A model generated the notes under the pieces. It saw only the letters and a list, made by a program, of their open reading frames with translations. It did not search any database and was not told where the DNA came from. Positions 24,708 through 33,615 of a stretch of DNA of 50,495 nucleotides are shown piece after piece. The position numbers and the translations under genes were made by a program. Origin of the DNA: Acidobacteriota bacterium (GTDB lineage Bacteria > Acidobacteriota > Terriglobia > Acidiferrales > UBA7541); assembly GCA_003224525.1 (NCBI GenBank), contig QHZB01000197.1, positions 1 through 50,495 on the forward strand, written 5' to 3'. Position 1 is the first letter of the stretch; each line of letters begins with the position of its first letter.

Positions 24708-26066
24708 TCAGACTCCTTCGCGCGGCTTTTCCTTGCGGACAAAAATGTTGTCCTGGGTGGGTTCCGCATCGCATTCGAGGGCGATGGTCGTAACCGCATG
24801 GTCCGGCGCTTCTGTCGGCAGGCCAGTGAGGCGCACGCGGTACTTGTCCTGTTGGAAGTTTATTTTTTCGCCAGAGGCGAGGAAGTGAGCGGACTTCACC
24901 TGTGCTTGCAAACCAGCCATCACCAAATAGTCGCCGGGCCAAAAGTGCACGTGCATGTAGAGGGTGTTGCCTTTGCGCGTGAAGCTCGCGTAATTGGAAC
25001 GGCGGGGCTGACACGGATCTGAACCATAGATGGACTCACCGTTGCGGCGCATCCATTGGCCGACTTCCGTCAACACGCGGACGGATTCCTCGGGCACGCT
25101 GCCATCAGCGCGCGGCCCGATATTCAGCAGGTAGTTGCCCGTGTCGCGGGAACAGGAAATGACATTCTGAATGACGCGGCGCGAGCTCTTCCAATCGTCA
25201 TCGGCCCGCTGGTATCCCCAACTGTCATTCAGAGTCATGCAGGACTCCCATGCGCGGCCTTCCTTGTCCGCGGTGATCTGCTGTTCGGGAGTGGAAAAAT
25301 CGCCTGGAAGCTTGTTGCGATTGTTCACGATGATGTCCGGTTGAAGCTCAAAGACCATCTTATTCATGCGCTCGGACTCCCATCCAGCGGCGTCGAGAGG
25401 CCAGGAGACGTCGTACCAGAGGACGTCAATCTTTCCGTAGTTGGTGAGAAGCTCGCGGATGTGCGTGTGAATGTATTCGACGAAGCGCTTGCGTGCAGCG
25501 TCGTCCGTGGCGCAGCGAGCGCCGTCGGGATGGTGCCAGTCCATCAACGAGTAATAAAAGCCCACACGCATGCTCTCGGCGCGAGCGGCTTCGACATATT
25601 CGCGGACCAGATCGCGGGCTGGCCCCTGCTTGGGGGAGCAGTAATTCGTGGTCTTCGTGTCGAAGTGGCAAAACCCCTCGTGATGCTTGGTCGTCATCAC
25701 CATGTAGCGCATGCCGGTTTCACGGGCGATCTTGGCCCATTCGCGGGCTGGGAATGGTTTCGGTTTGAATTGCCTAGCGAGCGGAGCATATTCCGAAACC
25801 GGAATGCCCTCGTTTTCCATGACCCATTCATGGCGGCCGATGACACTATAGAGCCCCCAGTGGATGAACATTCCAAAGCGAGCCTCGTGCCACCACTTCA
25901 TCCGGCGCTGACGGTCGGCGTCACCGGTGGCCGGGGCCGTCGCGGCCTGCTCTGGAGTGGATGATTGTGCGAAACCGAGCGCGGGACTTATAGGAAGCGT
26001 CGCCGCTGCCAAGACTGTTCCTGTTCCAATCATCCAATCGCGACGCGACGGTTTGCTTTTTGACAT
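24708..26066 (-). CDS. GH29 alpha-L-fucosidase, Tat-exported
   Basis: 452 aa from the ATG at 26066 (GAGAGGG upstream); an ATG at 26084 is also in frame. Twin-arginine signal (PSRRDWMIGTGTVLAAATLP). GH29 barrel features: 'HEARFGMFIHWGLYSVIGRH', 'YMVMTTKHHEGFCHFDT', 'KIDVLWYDVSW', in which the Asp of WYD is the predicted nucleophile, and 'GNYLLNIGPRADGSVPE'. The family removes alpha-L-fucose from glycans and plant or algal polysaccharides. The acid/base residue of GH29 is poorly conserved and cannot be named with confidence. 54 bp separates it from GH97 downstream; the TonB receptor is upstream. Confidence 0.9.
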   Translation of the reverse strand: MSKSKPSRRDWMIGTGTVLAAATLPISPALGFAQSSTPEQAATAPATGDADRQRRMKWWHEARFGMFIHWGLYSVIGRHEWVMENEGIPVSEYAPLARQFKPKPFPAREWAKIARETGMRYMVMTTKHHEGFCHFDTKTTNYCSPKQGPARDLVREYVEAARAESMRVGFYYSLMDWHHPDGARCATDDAARKRFVEYIHTHIRELLTNYGKIDVLWYDVSWPLDAAGWESERMNKMVFELQPDIIVNNRNKLPGDFSTPEQQITADKEGRAWESCMTLNDSWGYQRADDDWKSSRRVIQNVISCSRDTGNYLLNIGPRADGSVPEESVRVLTEVGQWMRRNGESIYGSDPCQPRRSNYASFTRKGNTLYMHVHFWPGDYLVMAGLQAQVKSAHFLASGEKINFQQDKYRVRLTGLPTEAPDHAVTTIALECDAEPTQDNIFVRKEKPREGV

Positions 26067-26106
26067 CGGTTGAGCCCTCTCCACAAGAACTTTAGTCTAT
26101 CCGGTG

Positions 26107-26136
26107 GCGCGGCGGTGGGCGTGAACACCGCCGCGC
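26107..26136 (-). other. Strong intercistronic hairpin
   Basis: Perfect 11-bp inverted repeat GCGCGGCGGTG, loop of 8, CACCGCCGCGC, located between the receptor stop (26166) and the GH29 start (26066). There is no T-run after it on either strand, so it is not a classical terminator. It may protect the 3' end of the receptor mRNA and lower expression of the enzymes relative to the receptor. Confidence 0.55.
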
Positions 26137-26165
26137 GCTCTAACGAAAGCCAAGCCCAGCCGGCC

Positions 26166-29100
26166 TCAGAAGGTGAATCTCAGCCCAAACTGCATCTGCC
26201 TGGGATCATGGGCGAGGGTGGTGATTCGTCCAAAAGCCTTGTTGGCGACTGTCAATCCGGAATCACTGCTCTGCGTGGTTGGCGTGTCCCAGTTCTGAAT
26301 ATTGAGCACATTGAACGACTCGAAGCGGAGCTGGAGAGACATGCCTTCCCTGGGCGATGGGACGCTTTTGAACAAAGAGACATCCATGTTGTACACGGGA
26401 CGCCCCCGGAATGCATCGCGCCCAAGATTCCCAAATGCACCTGAAGGCACCGTAAACGCGCAAGGATTGAACCAAGTTTGAGAAGTATGAATCTGATCAG
26501 CGGCCTTCCCGCCTTGCGAAATAGTCAGCTGACACAAGGGATCAGGATTCGCAGCTACCGGCCCCGCCTTGAAGGGGTCAGCAACTACGTTGGGCCGCCC
26601 GTAACTGGTAAAGTTCTGGGCGCCGACTCCTCCTGATCCCGTGAGATTGGCGGGATCACCAGTCACTCGGAGGGTGTACGGCTGGCCTGACCTTGCCTGG
26701 AAGATATAGTTGGCCTGCCAGTTGCCTACAATCCAGGACAATGGGCCGCCGTGAAGCCATGATTTCCCTTTCCCGAACGGGAGCTCATAGACGGTGAACC
26801 AAGACAGAAAATGTGTGATGTCGAATCCAGAGACGCCGCGGGCGGTGCTCTGGTCATAATAGTTTTGAACGGTCGAACCTCCTCCATTGCCGTTCTCGAC
26901 ACCGAAATAGCCGCTGCTTACATCGATGGACTTTCCGTAGGTGTACGAAACCAGCGACTGCAGTCCATTGGAAAACCTGCGCTGCACTCGGGCTTCCAAT
27001 GCGTTGTAGTTGGAATAGCCGATGCTCTGCGCGTACGTAAACCCAGGATTTGCCCAAGGCATGGTTCGCAGCGTGTCAACGGACACAAAATAAGCGGTTT
27101 GACAGCTCGTCCAAGCGGCGGTTGGGGGAGTCGGCTTAGGACCGCATGTAGTGACTCCGTGCGCACTCGTGGTGACGGGATCGGTCACGTTGCTAGAACT
27201 AAATTGGGCAGAGTTAGCTTTTCCTTCGTAATCAAGGCGTCCATTCTTGCTGCCCACGTAGGCGGCCGAAAGCAGCAGGTGGGGAGTGAGCTGCCGCTGA
27301 ATTTCCACATGCCACTGCTGCGAATAACCGTCCTTGTAGGAGTGGGGATCGAGGGCGAATCCCCCGGCGGTCCAAGGAGTTGGTCCAGGCAGGGGATTCG
27401 GAAAGCTACCCTGAATGTCTGAGATCAATTTGCTCGTTCCTCCCGAGAAATCCGCGGGGGCGTTCACATTGCCGCTAAAAGCTGTGGCATCAGGCCAGAT
27501 CCCGTGTTCGAGGTCATTTTGTGCAGCTTGGCCTCTTCCCGCCAGCGTGTCCCAGTAGAGTCCGTAGCCTGCGCGGAGCGCCATGTTGGAACTGACCTGC
27601 CAAGCTACGCCTACACGCGGGCCCCAGTTGTCGCGGATTGGTGGAGGATCAAAGAACGACTTTCCTGCCAGCACCGCGCTGCTGAAATGCGGGTCCAGAC
27701 GAAAATCACAAGGGATTCCATTTGGTTTGTTGTTGCATGTTGAGTTTGTAGGGGTGTAGAGGGGTCCTCCGTCCGGAATGCAGGGCGCCTGATTGGCTTG
27801 GCTGCAGAGCGGAGGCATCGTGGAGGCCCCGATGACATATTGCTTGGTGGTCAAATCCATGGTGCTCCAAAGACGCCCGTCCGTCGTTTGCGGCTGTGTG
27901 AGATAGTCGTAGCGCAGGCCCACGCTCACCGTGAATCTAGGCTTTACCTTCCATTCGTCCTGAATGTACGCCGCCCACGAGGCATACTTGTACCTGACCG
28001 GTCCACCATGCAGGACAGGCAACTGAGCGCTGAAACTGCTTGGGAAAGCCATGAGCGCCGACGCCAATGTCAATCCAGTTGATGCGTTGCTAGGGAGGCC
28101 GGTCTGTTGTCGGCTAAAGTTGAAAGTTTGGAAGGTATTCTCCTGGACCCGCTTGGAACCGATGAACCAGAATCCAGTCTTGAAATTGTGATTGCCCTTG
28201 ATCCAACTGACATTGGGCGTAACACTCCAGTTCGGATTTTCCCGGGGCGCTGCGCCACGAGTACCGAAGTTAACGTTGGTCCCGGCCGTCCAGTCATTGC
28301 CGAGGTTGACGAGCATCCCGCCGTATTTGTCGATGTCCTTGAAACCAAGCTGCTTCATCGGGTCCGTCTCAAACGAACTTTGGTTTTGCTGGCTGGCGTC
28401 AACGGCTGGCCGGCCCGCGTAGCCGGCGCGCACATCGAGAATGAGATTCGGCTTGAAGGTATGTACCCATGCTCCGCCGTAGTTCCTGCCTTGTGAACCT
28501 CCCGAGGTCGATCCTGTGTCGCCTATCGGCGTGAAGGCTGACACACGCTGCTCGGTATAGCGGAAGAAAACGTTGTCGCTGTTGCGGAAACGGTGATCGA
28601 TGCGCACTTGAAAACTGTTGGAATTATTTGTCTCGGCCCGGTTTTGCTGATAATTGAACCCGGGGGTCCCGGTCAGATTAGGGACAGGAGAATATTTTTG
28701 GAGGAACGATTGCATTGCCGAGTTAATCAGGCCTGTACCGTCTGTGAAGTTCGGAATCTTATTGCATGGGACGGAGCCCGCCAAATTTGGCTGCAGGTGG
28801 GTAGTGGGGTCAGCGGGCAAGGGATTGCCCTGGGCGTCGCACAGGAAACGCGACCGATTATTTCCCACCGTGCTGTAAGGGTTGTAGAGATTAGGGTTGC
28901 TGACGAGCGTCTGGGAGAAGTCACCCGCCAACTCCGCGGCGGTCGGCACATAGGTCAATGACTGAGGTGGCTTGCTATATCTCCAGCCATCATATCCCCC
29001 GGAGATAAACGTTTTGTTTTTGATGATCGGGCCACCACCCTCCGCTCCAAATTGGTTCTGTCGAAACCCGGCAATGGACGGAGCTTTCGTGAGGGGGTTG

Positions 29101-29945
29101 AAATCTGTGAATGTATTGCGGGCATCAAAAGCGTTATTGCGGACATACTCGAAGACCGAGCCATGAAAGCTGTTGGTCCCTGACTTGGACACCATGTCCA
29201 CTACGCCGCCAGTTGCGCCGCCATACTCGGCCTTGGCGTCGTGTCCGACGACTTTGAATTCCTGAACCAGATCGATGTTGGGAATCACAATGTATGTTGG
29301 GCCGCGTATATTTGTGTTGATGATTCCGTCAAAAAAGTAGAGCTTCGAACGATTCTCCTGCCCATGGAATGAAGCGTCGGAGAATCCCGACCCGGGGATT
29401 CCAACATTCCCTTCGCAACAGCCAATGCTTTTGTTTTGCGCGGTAGAAACTGGGGTGACACCTGGTGTGAGGGTCAGGAGCTGCGTAAAATTCCGTCCAT
29501 TCAGTGGCAAATCGTTGACGGCCTTTTCTTCGATCACCGTGCCCAGATCGCTCGTCGATCCCTCGAGCATCGCGGCTTCCGCGTTCACCACCACTCGTTC
29601 GGTAATGGCGCCGACCTCCAATCTTACGGTTTGCATGACCGTTTGATTCACGCCCACGTCGAATGCGGAAATTTGCGTGATCTTGAAACCTTTTGCCTCC
29701 ACGCCCAGAACATAACTTCCTGGCTTGACGTTGATGAAAACGAAGTAGCCGTCGACATTTGTCGCGACTCGATCCTCAATCTTGGTGGCCTGGTTGGTGA
29801 GTTTGACCGCGGCGCCAGCCACAAATCCACCTGACGTGTCGGTGACCGTGCCATTCACTTCGCCTGTAGCCGTTTGCGCGTGCGTTACCCTAGCGCTTAC
29901 GAACAGCACAACAAGAAGAATGGTTGCCATCTTCGCCGGTCGCAT
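26166..29945 (-). CDS. TonB-dependent receptor, Oar-like, full length
   Basis: 1259 aa from the ATG at 29945, preceded by a near-perfect AAGGAGG 7 bp upstream. Order: signal peptide (residues 1-24, ending AQT), a carboxypeptidase-like regulatory Ig domain (GEVNGTVTDTSGGFVAGAAV..., about 28-110), a plug domain (about 115-250, with LNGRNFTQLLTLTPG), and an outer-membrane barrel ending in aromatic RQMQFGLRFTF. It should import or bind a large glycan-derived ligand with energy from TonB. It opens an operon with GH29 and GH97, so the ligand is probably the polysaccharide those enzymes cleave. No SusD-like lipoprotein accompanies it. The IclR gene is divergent. Confidence 0.92.
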   Translation of the reverse strand: MRPAKMATILLVVLFVSARVTHAQTATGEVNGTVTDTSGGFVAGAAVKLTNQATKIEDRVATNVDGYFVFINVKPGSYVLGVEAKGFKITQISAFDVGVNQTVMQTVRLEVGAITERVVVNAEAAMLEGSTSDLGTVIEEKAVNDLPLNGRNFTQLLTLTPGVTPVSTAQNKSIGCCEGNVGIPGSGFSDASFHGQENRSKLYFFDGIINTNIRGPTYIVIPNIDLVQEFKVVGHDAKAEYGGATGGVVDMVSKSGTNSFHGSVFEYVRNNAFDARNTFTDFNPLTKAPSIAGFRQNQFGAEGGGPIIKNKTFISGGYDGWRYSKPPQSLTYVPTAAELAGDFSQTLVSNPNLYNPYSTVGNNRSRFLCDAQGNPLPADPTTHLQPNLAGSVPCNKIPNFTDGTGLINSAMQSFLQKYSPVPNLTGTPGFNYQQNRAETNNSNSFQVRIDHRFRNSDNVFFRYTEQRVSAFTPIGDTGSTSGGSQGRNYGGAWVHTFKPNLILDVRAGYAGRPAVDASQQNQSSFETDPMKQLGFKDIDKYGGMLVNLGNDWTAGTNVNFGTRGAAPRENPNWSVTPNVSWIKGNHNFKTGFWFIGSKRVQENTFQTFNFSRQQTGLPSNASTGLTLASALMAFPSSFSAQLPVLHGGPVRYKYASWAAYIQDEWKVKPRFTVSVGLRYDYLTQPQTTDGRLWSTMDLTTKQYVIGASTMPPLCSQANQAPCIPDGGPLYTPTNSTCNNKPNGIPCDFRLDPHFSSAVLAGKSFFDPPPIRDNWGPRVGVAWQVSSNMALRAGYGLYWDTLAGRGQAAQNDLEHGIWPDATAFSGNVNAPADFSGGTSKLISDIQGSFPNPLPGPTPWTAGGFALDPHSYKDGYSQQWHVEIQRQLTPHLLLSAAYVGSKNGRLDYEGKANSAQFSSSNVTDPVTTSAHGVTTCGPKPTPPTAAWTSCQTAYFVSVDTLRTMPWANPGFTYAQSIGYSNYNALEARVQRRFSNGLQSLVSYTYGKSIDVSSGYFGVENGNGGGSTVQNYYDQSTARGVSGFDITHFLSWFTVYELPFGKGKSWLHGGPLSWIVGNWQANYIFQARSGQPYTLRVTGDPANLTGSGGVGAQNFTSYGRPNVVADPFKAGPVAANPDPLCQLTISQGGKAADQIHTSQTWFNPCAFTVPSGAFGNLGRDAFRGRPVYNMDVSLFKSVPSPREGMSLQLRFESFNVLNIQNWDTPTTQSSDSGLTVANKAFGRITTLAHDPRQMQFGLRFTF

Positions 29946-30110
29946 ACACACCTCCTTGGCATGAATTCCGGCATTCCGAATCCAAACCGAAGACGAGAGG
30001 CGCGCAGGCCATGGGGCGTAAAACCGAAGAGTCCGCCCGCGCCGCTTCCAGCCCGAGACTGAGAGGCTTGTATCAAGCCGCATCGGGAAGTTCAATATTA
30101 AAAATCTATA

Positions 30111-30125
30111 TTTCAAATACTGAAA
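30111..30125. promoter_or_regulatory. Palindrome in divergent receptor/iclR promoter region
   Basis: TTTCAAATACTGAAA is an inverted repeat (TTTCA/TGAAA, 5-bp spacer) in the A+T-rich gap between the divergent receptor and iclR. A further half-related TTCAATATT lies at 30091-30099. Length and symmetry suit an IclR-family operator; binding is inferred only. Confidence 0.4.
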
Positions 30126-30242
30126 AACTAAACGATCTTTTGCGCTAAGATGCCGCAAAGCACTATAGCCGCGGCCGCCGAGCGGGTACGGGCGAATTCC
30201 TCAAACGCGGCGGTGACCACTGAAGAGAAGGAGCAGCCTTCC

Positions 30243-31022
30243 ATGATCCGGGCACGAGAATCTAAGTCCGCACCAGTAGGGGTGGTTGGAAAAGTCTTAC
30301 GAATTTTGGAAGCCCTGGACGCCGCTCCCACCGGGCTGCAGCTACGCGAGATTTCTCAGCAGACGAGCCTCAACAAGAGCACGGCTTATCGATTCCTCGC
30401 TCACTTGGAAAGCGAAGGCTATCTGTTCCGCGATGATGCTGGAGCCTACATCGCGGGACCCAAACTGGCCAGGCTGGGCGCCGGAATCACCTACCATGCC
30501 ACCCTTCGCAAGATCAGCCGTCCAGTGCTTATGCTGCTGTCGAAAGAAACCACGGAGACGGTAAACCTCGCCGTCCTGGACGGACACGATGTGCTTTACC
30601 TCGAAGTGCTGGAGAGCGCCCACTCCTTCCGTATGGCCTCTCAGCCGGGAATGCACCGTCCGCCGAACTGCACCGCTTTAGGCAAGGTTTTGCTGGCGTT
30701 TCTCCCCAGTGAGCAACGCGAAGAGATCCTGCCTATGCTGACCTTTGAGCGGGCCACTCCGCGCACTATTCCAAATCTTGCACGCTTCCGAAAAGAGCTT
30801 GTGCGCGTCGTGCAGCAAGGCTACGCGATGGATGACCAGGAGACGGATCTCGGGGCACGATGTGTCGCCGCTCCAGTGTTCGACGAGAGCGGCAAAGTTG
30901 CGGCCGCCATCAGTGTTTCCGGTCCAACTACGCGCATGAGCCGCGACCGAATTCAAGAGTTTGCACTTGCCACAAAGAAAGCCGCTCGAGCTATTTCGGC
31001 GCGTCTCGGCCATTCGAATTGA
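30243..31022 (+). CDS. IclR-family transcriptional regulator
   Basis: 259 aa from the ATG at 30243 (GAAGGAG 9 bp upstream); an earlier ATG at 30150 has no such site. An N-terminal winged helix-turn-helix (about residues 15-75: 'VLRILEALDAAPTGLQLREI', 'STAYRFLAHLESEGYL') is followed by the GAF-like IclR effector domain with typical segments (NCTALGKVLLAFLP, GYAMDDQETDLGARCVAAPV). IclR proteins usually respond to aromatic or sugar acids and control adjacent catabolic operons. Its position, divergent to the receptor-GH29-GH97 operon and inside the island, makes it the likely local regulator. Confidence 0.92.
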   Translation: MIRARESKSAPVGVVGKVLRILEALDAAPTGLQLREISQQTSLNKSTAYRFLAHLESEGYLFRDDAGAYIAGPKLARLGAGITYHATLRKISRPVLMLLSKETTETVNLAVLDGHDVLYLEVLESAHSFRMASQPGMHRPPNCTALGKVLLAFLPSEQREEILPMLTFERATPRTIPNLARFRKELVRVVQQGYAMDDQETDLGARCVAAPVFDESGKVAAAISVSGPTTRMSRDRIQEFALATKKAARAISARLGHSN

Positions 31023-31142
31023 GACTTGGCAGCGTCTTATTATTCACACGGTCCAGAGCCAAGCCAAGGGCAGCGCGGATTAACCTAAGAAAATTCCCAC
31101 GAGTGCGGCAAAACCCTTCAACAAAATGACCCTAGCCGTGGA

Positions 31143-32375
31143 CTACCAGCGGAAGGGAAACAGCTCGATCTTCTTGAGCAACGCAGGATCAATCTTGATG
31201 GCGAGTTCCTCGTAGCGGCGATCCTTGAATTTCACAGCTGCGACTGCCAGCAGCGGAGAAATTTCAGCGGCCTTGAATTCGATGATTTGCTGGTAAGGCC
31301 ATTTCTCCTGACCGCTCACGAAGGGAAGCAGATAGTCGAGCGCCTTGCGGATGCTGCGGCCATCCGAGGATCGAAAACTCCAAAGGTCAACGCCCACGTT
31401 TTCTCCCAGCAGTCCCAGTTCAAGGAGCCCTGCGAGATTCATTGTGCTGTAGCCCAGGGCTTTCGTCCTTTCAAGCTCCAGTGGTTGTCGTCCATCCGGC
31501 TCAATCTGGATTTCAATGCGCCGCTCTGGGACCGATTGAAGAACGCGGCTCGCGATATTCGTATCGCCCGTGAAAAGCGCCAGGGACACAATCTGCACGT
31601 CGTAATAACTGCCATGATTGTTTTTCGCGGCGGCTTCCTCTTTGCCTTTGTCAGAGTGCAGCATCCAATCCAGGAACCGTGCACACCAGCCTTCCATTCC
31701 TTTCTGGTCGGCGGGGGTCCAAGACTTGGAGACGGCGAAGAATCCAATTGCATCTACGAGACCGTAAACATCGCGAGTCTCAATCAACCCAGTGCCCCGT
31801 CCGGTGTTGTGTCCGGGGACTCCTTGTCCGAATTCCAGGTTCGCATTCATTCGCGTTTCGGGGTTCAGAAACCATGTGCGCAGTAGTTCGGTCGCATGGG
31901 TGGCATACGACTCTTCACCGAAAAAGTAAGAGGCCAATGCAAGAGTGTGAGTTGCCGAGATCGCGCGGTCCATGTACTTGTGATCCTGAACCTGCTCGAT
32001 CTCAGGATTTACTTGGCCATCGCGGCGGATATACGGCAATCCGTTCGGCTTCGCGGGGTCGGGCCACCAATACGGCGCCAAGCTCAAATAATCGTGCTTG
32101 TCGTCGCTCGGAGGTTTAATGGATTTCGAGGCTACCGACAATGGCGTTTGTCTGAGCGCGATGTCTGCATCGCTTCGCAATTGACCGAGAGCTGGATCGC
32201 TGACCTCTCCAAGGGCAATTCCACTTCTGATTTGCTGCAGGGCCGCTCGCGGCCAGGAAAAAACTCGAGGTCCATTCACATCAGGCGGGGACTTGCGCTC
32301 CTGCGCCGCGCATGTGCCGAAGGCGCCAGCGAAGAGCAACATAGAATGTAGGACGGCAACGCTCTGTATGTTCAT
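31143..32375 (-). CDS. Alginate-lyase-family secreted protein
   Basis: 410 aa from the ATG at 32375, which opens a signal peptide (MNIQSVAVLHSMLLFAGAFG). An upstream in-frame ATG at 32462 would precede it with unlikely sequence. An alpha-helical toroid typical of the alginate lyase superfamily (PL5/PL38-like) is indicated by 'DDKHDYLSLAPYWWPDP', 'WFLNPETRMNANLEFGQGVP' and the catalytic-type 'NNHGSYYDVQIVSLALFTGD', with Asn-His and Tyr. Family members cleave uronate-containing chains by beta-elimination or act on related substrates; exact specificity cannot be read. The other island genes for acid-sugar breakdown suit a uronate substrate. Confidence 0.8.
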   Translation of the reverse strand: MNIQSVAVLHSMLLFAGAFGTCAAQERKSPPDVNGPRVFSWPRAALQQIRSGIALGEVSDPALGQLRSDADIALRQTPLSVASKSIKPPSDDKHDYLSLAPYWWPDPAKPNGLPYIRRDGQVNPEIEQVQDHKYMDRAISATHTLALASYFFGEESYATHATELLRTWFLNPETRMNANLEFGQGVPGHNTGRGTGLIETRDVYGLVDAIGFFAVSKSWTPADQKGMEGWCARFLDWMLHSDKGKEEAAAKNNHGSYYDVQIVSLALFTGDTNIASRVLQSVPERRIEIQIEPDGRQPLELERTKALGYSTMNLAGLLELGLLGENVGVDLWSFRSSDGRSIRKALDYLLPFVSGQEKWPYQQIIEFKAAEISPLLAVAAVKFKDRRYEELAIKIDPALLKKIELFPFRW

Positions 32376-32418
32376 GCCACCCAAACGGGAAAGGCTCGCG
32401 CCAGTAAACGAAACATGA

Positions 32419-33470
32419 TCAGATTTGATCGTAGCCCTCTGCGTCGGTTTTGCACAAAACATCAGCCCGCACGCTCGTCACTGTCATTCGTAATTTTTTC
32501 AGCGGACCGTTGGACAGGAATTGTACTGTGACCGTGAGTCCGTTCGGCAATTGTTGCGTGCTGTCCTTTAGATCGATCACGGCGGTCCATATCGCGGCAA
32601 TCGGATTGGCGATGCCTTTGCCCGTGATATCAAAGGCAGCTCATGAATTGGCTTGAACATGGAAGGAAAGCGGCGCTCCGGGTCAATGTTGCCCGTCGGG
32701 GCGATTCCCAGGCTGCCGGCGAGGGACGCTGCGAGGTCGGAGAGAATGTCGGCGTGCAGATTTGTAGCCACAATGGTGTCCAGGCTCGCGGGCTTGCCCA
32801 CCATGCGAGTGGTCATGGCGTCGACCAGCATCTTGTCGCAGGTGACACCCGGGAACTCAGTTGCCACCTCGGCCGCGATCTCGTCCCAGAGAACTATGCC
32901 CTGGCGCTGCGCGTTGGATTTCGTGATGACCGTCAGCAACTTTCGTGGCCGGTCTTGTGCGAGCTTGAAAGCCAAGCGCATGATGCGCGTTACGGCGCTG
33001 CGGGTGAAGATCGAAGTTTCCGTGGCGACCTCTTCTGGGAAACCGCGATGGGCGCGGCCACCATGGCCAGCATATTCGGCTTCGGTGTTTTCGCCGACGA
33101 TGGCCCAATCGAGATCGCCAGGCTTACAGTCGCGCAGCGGCCATGACAGTCCTTGCAGGATACGCGTGGGCCGAAGATTGACATACTGGTCGAAGCCCTG
33201 GCATATCGCCAGGCGCAGGCCCCAAAGCGTGATGTGGTCCGGCACGGCGCGAGCGCCGACGGCACCAAAAGAAATTGCGTCGAACGGGCCAAGGAGTTTG
33301 AGGCCGTTTTGCGGCATCATCACACCGTGCTTTTTTGTGGTAGTCCGAGCTACCTTTAGCCGAAATCCGCCAGCCTTTTGTGTAAGCGTTTGCAAGACTT
33401 CAAGGCCGGCAGCGATCACTTCGCGGCCGATGCCCTCCGCAGGGATAGCTGCAATTGAATACTCGCGCAT
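32419..33470 (-). pseudogene. Degenerate tartrate/malate dehydrogenase homologue
   Basis: Same family as the intact enzyme at 13066, with clear similarity up to FPSMFKPIH. It then has a frameshift near 32638: the other frame restores AFDITGKGIANPIAAIWTAV. After this, homology is lost and a foreign tail runs to a stop at 32419. Key residues are also lost: the nucleotide loop reads AEGIG instead of GDGIG, the substrate Arg of 'VRENTEGEY' is Gly (VGENTEAEY), 'NLFGDILSD' is NLHADILSD, and 'FEPVHGSA' is FKPIHE. Taken together it is a decaying gene. It is divergent from the MFS transporter, with a shared 145-bp promoter region. Confidence 0.75.
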
Positions 33471-33531
33471 TTCCGCCCCTGAACCTGCCGCCTGTTAAAG
33501 AAGGCTCACGCTTTTTTTGTGTATACTATGC

Positions 33532-33548
33532 GGCGCAAAATTTGCGCC
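33532..33548. promoter_or_regulatory. Operator-like palindrome in divergent promoter
   Basis: GGCGCAAA-A-TTTGCGCC, perfect 8-bp arms around one base, between the dehydrogenase relic (33470, minus) and the MFS gene (33616, plus). A TATACT at 33522 is a plausible -10. The spacing suits a dimeric repressor; the regulator is unknown. Confidence 0.5.
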
Positions 33549-33615
33549 ACGAAAAATCAAAAAATAGTGCAGGATGGCTTCGCCGCACTGTTAAGAGCTT
33601 GCAAATCGAGGGAAG

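Noticed and set aside
24708-26066. Sulfatase or other Tat-exported hydrolase instead of GH29
   Set aside because: The motifs HEARFGMFIHWGLYS, TTKHHEGFCHFDT and LLNIGPRADG are specific to GH29.
32577-33470. Functional isopropylmalate/tartrate dehydrogenase
   Set aside because: Several catalytic and nucleotide-binding motifs are changed, and the C-terminus is lost by a frameshift.
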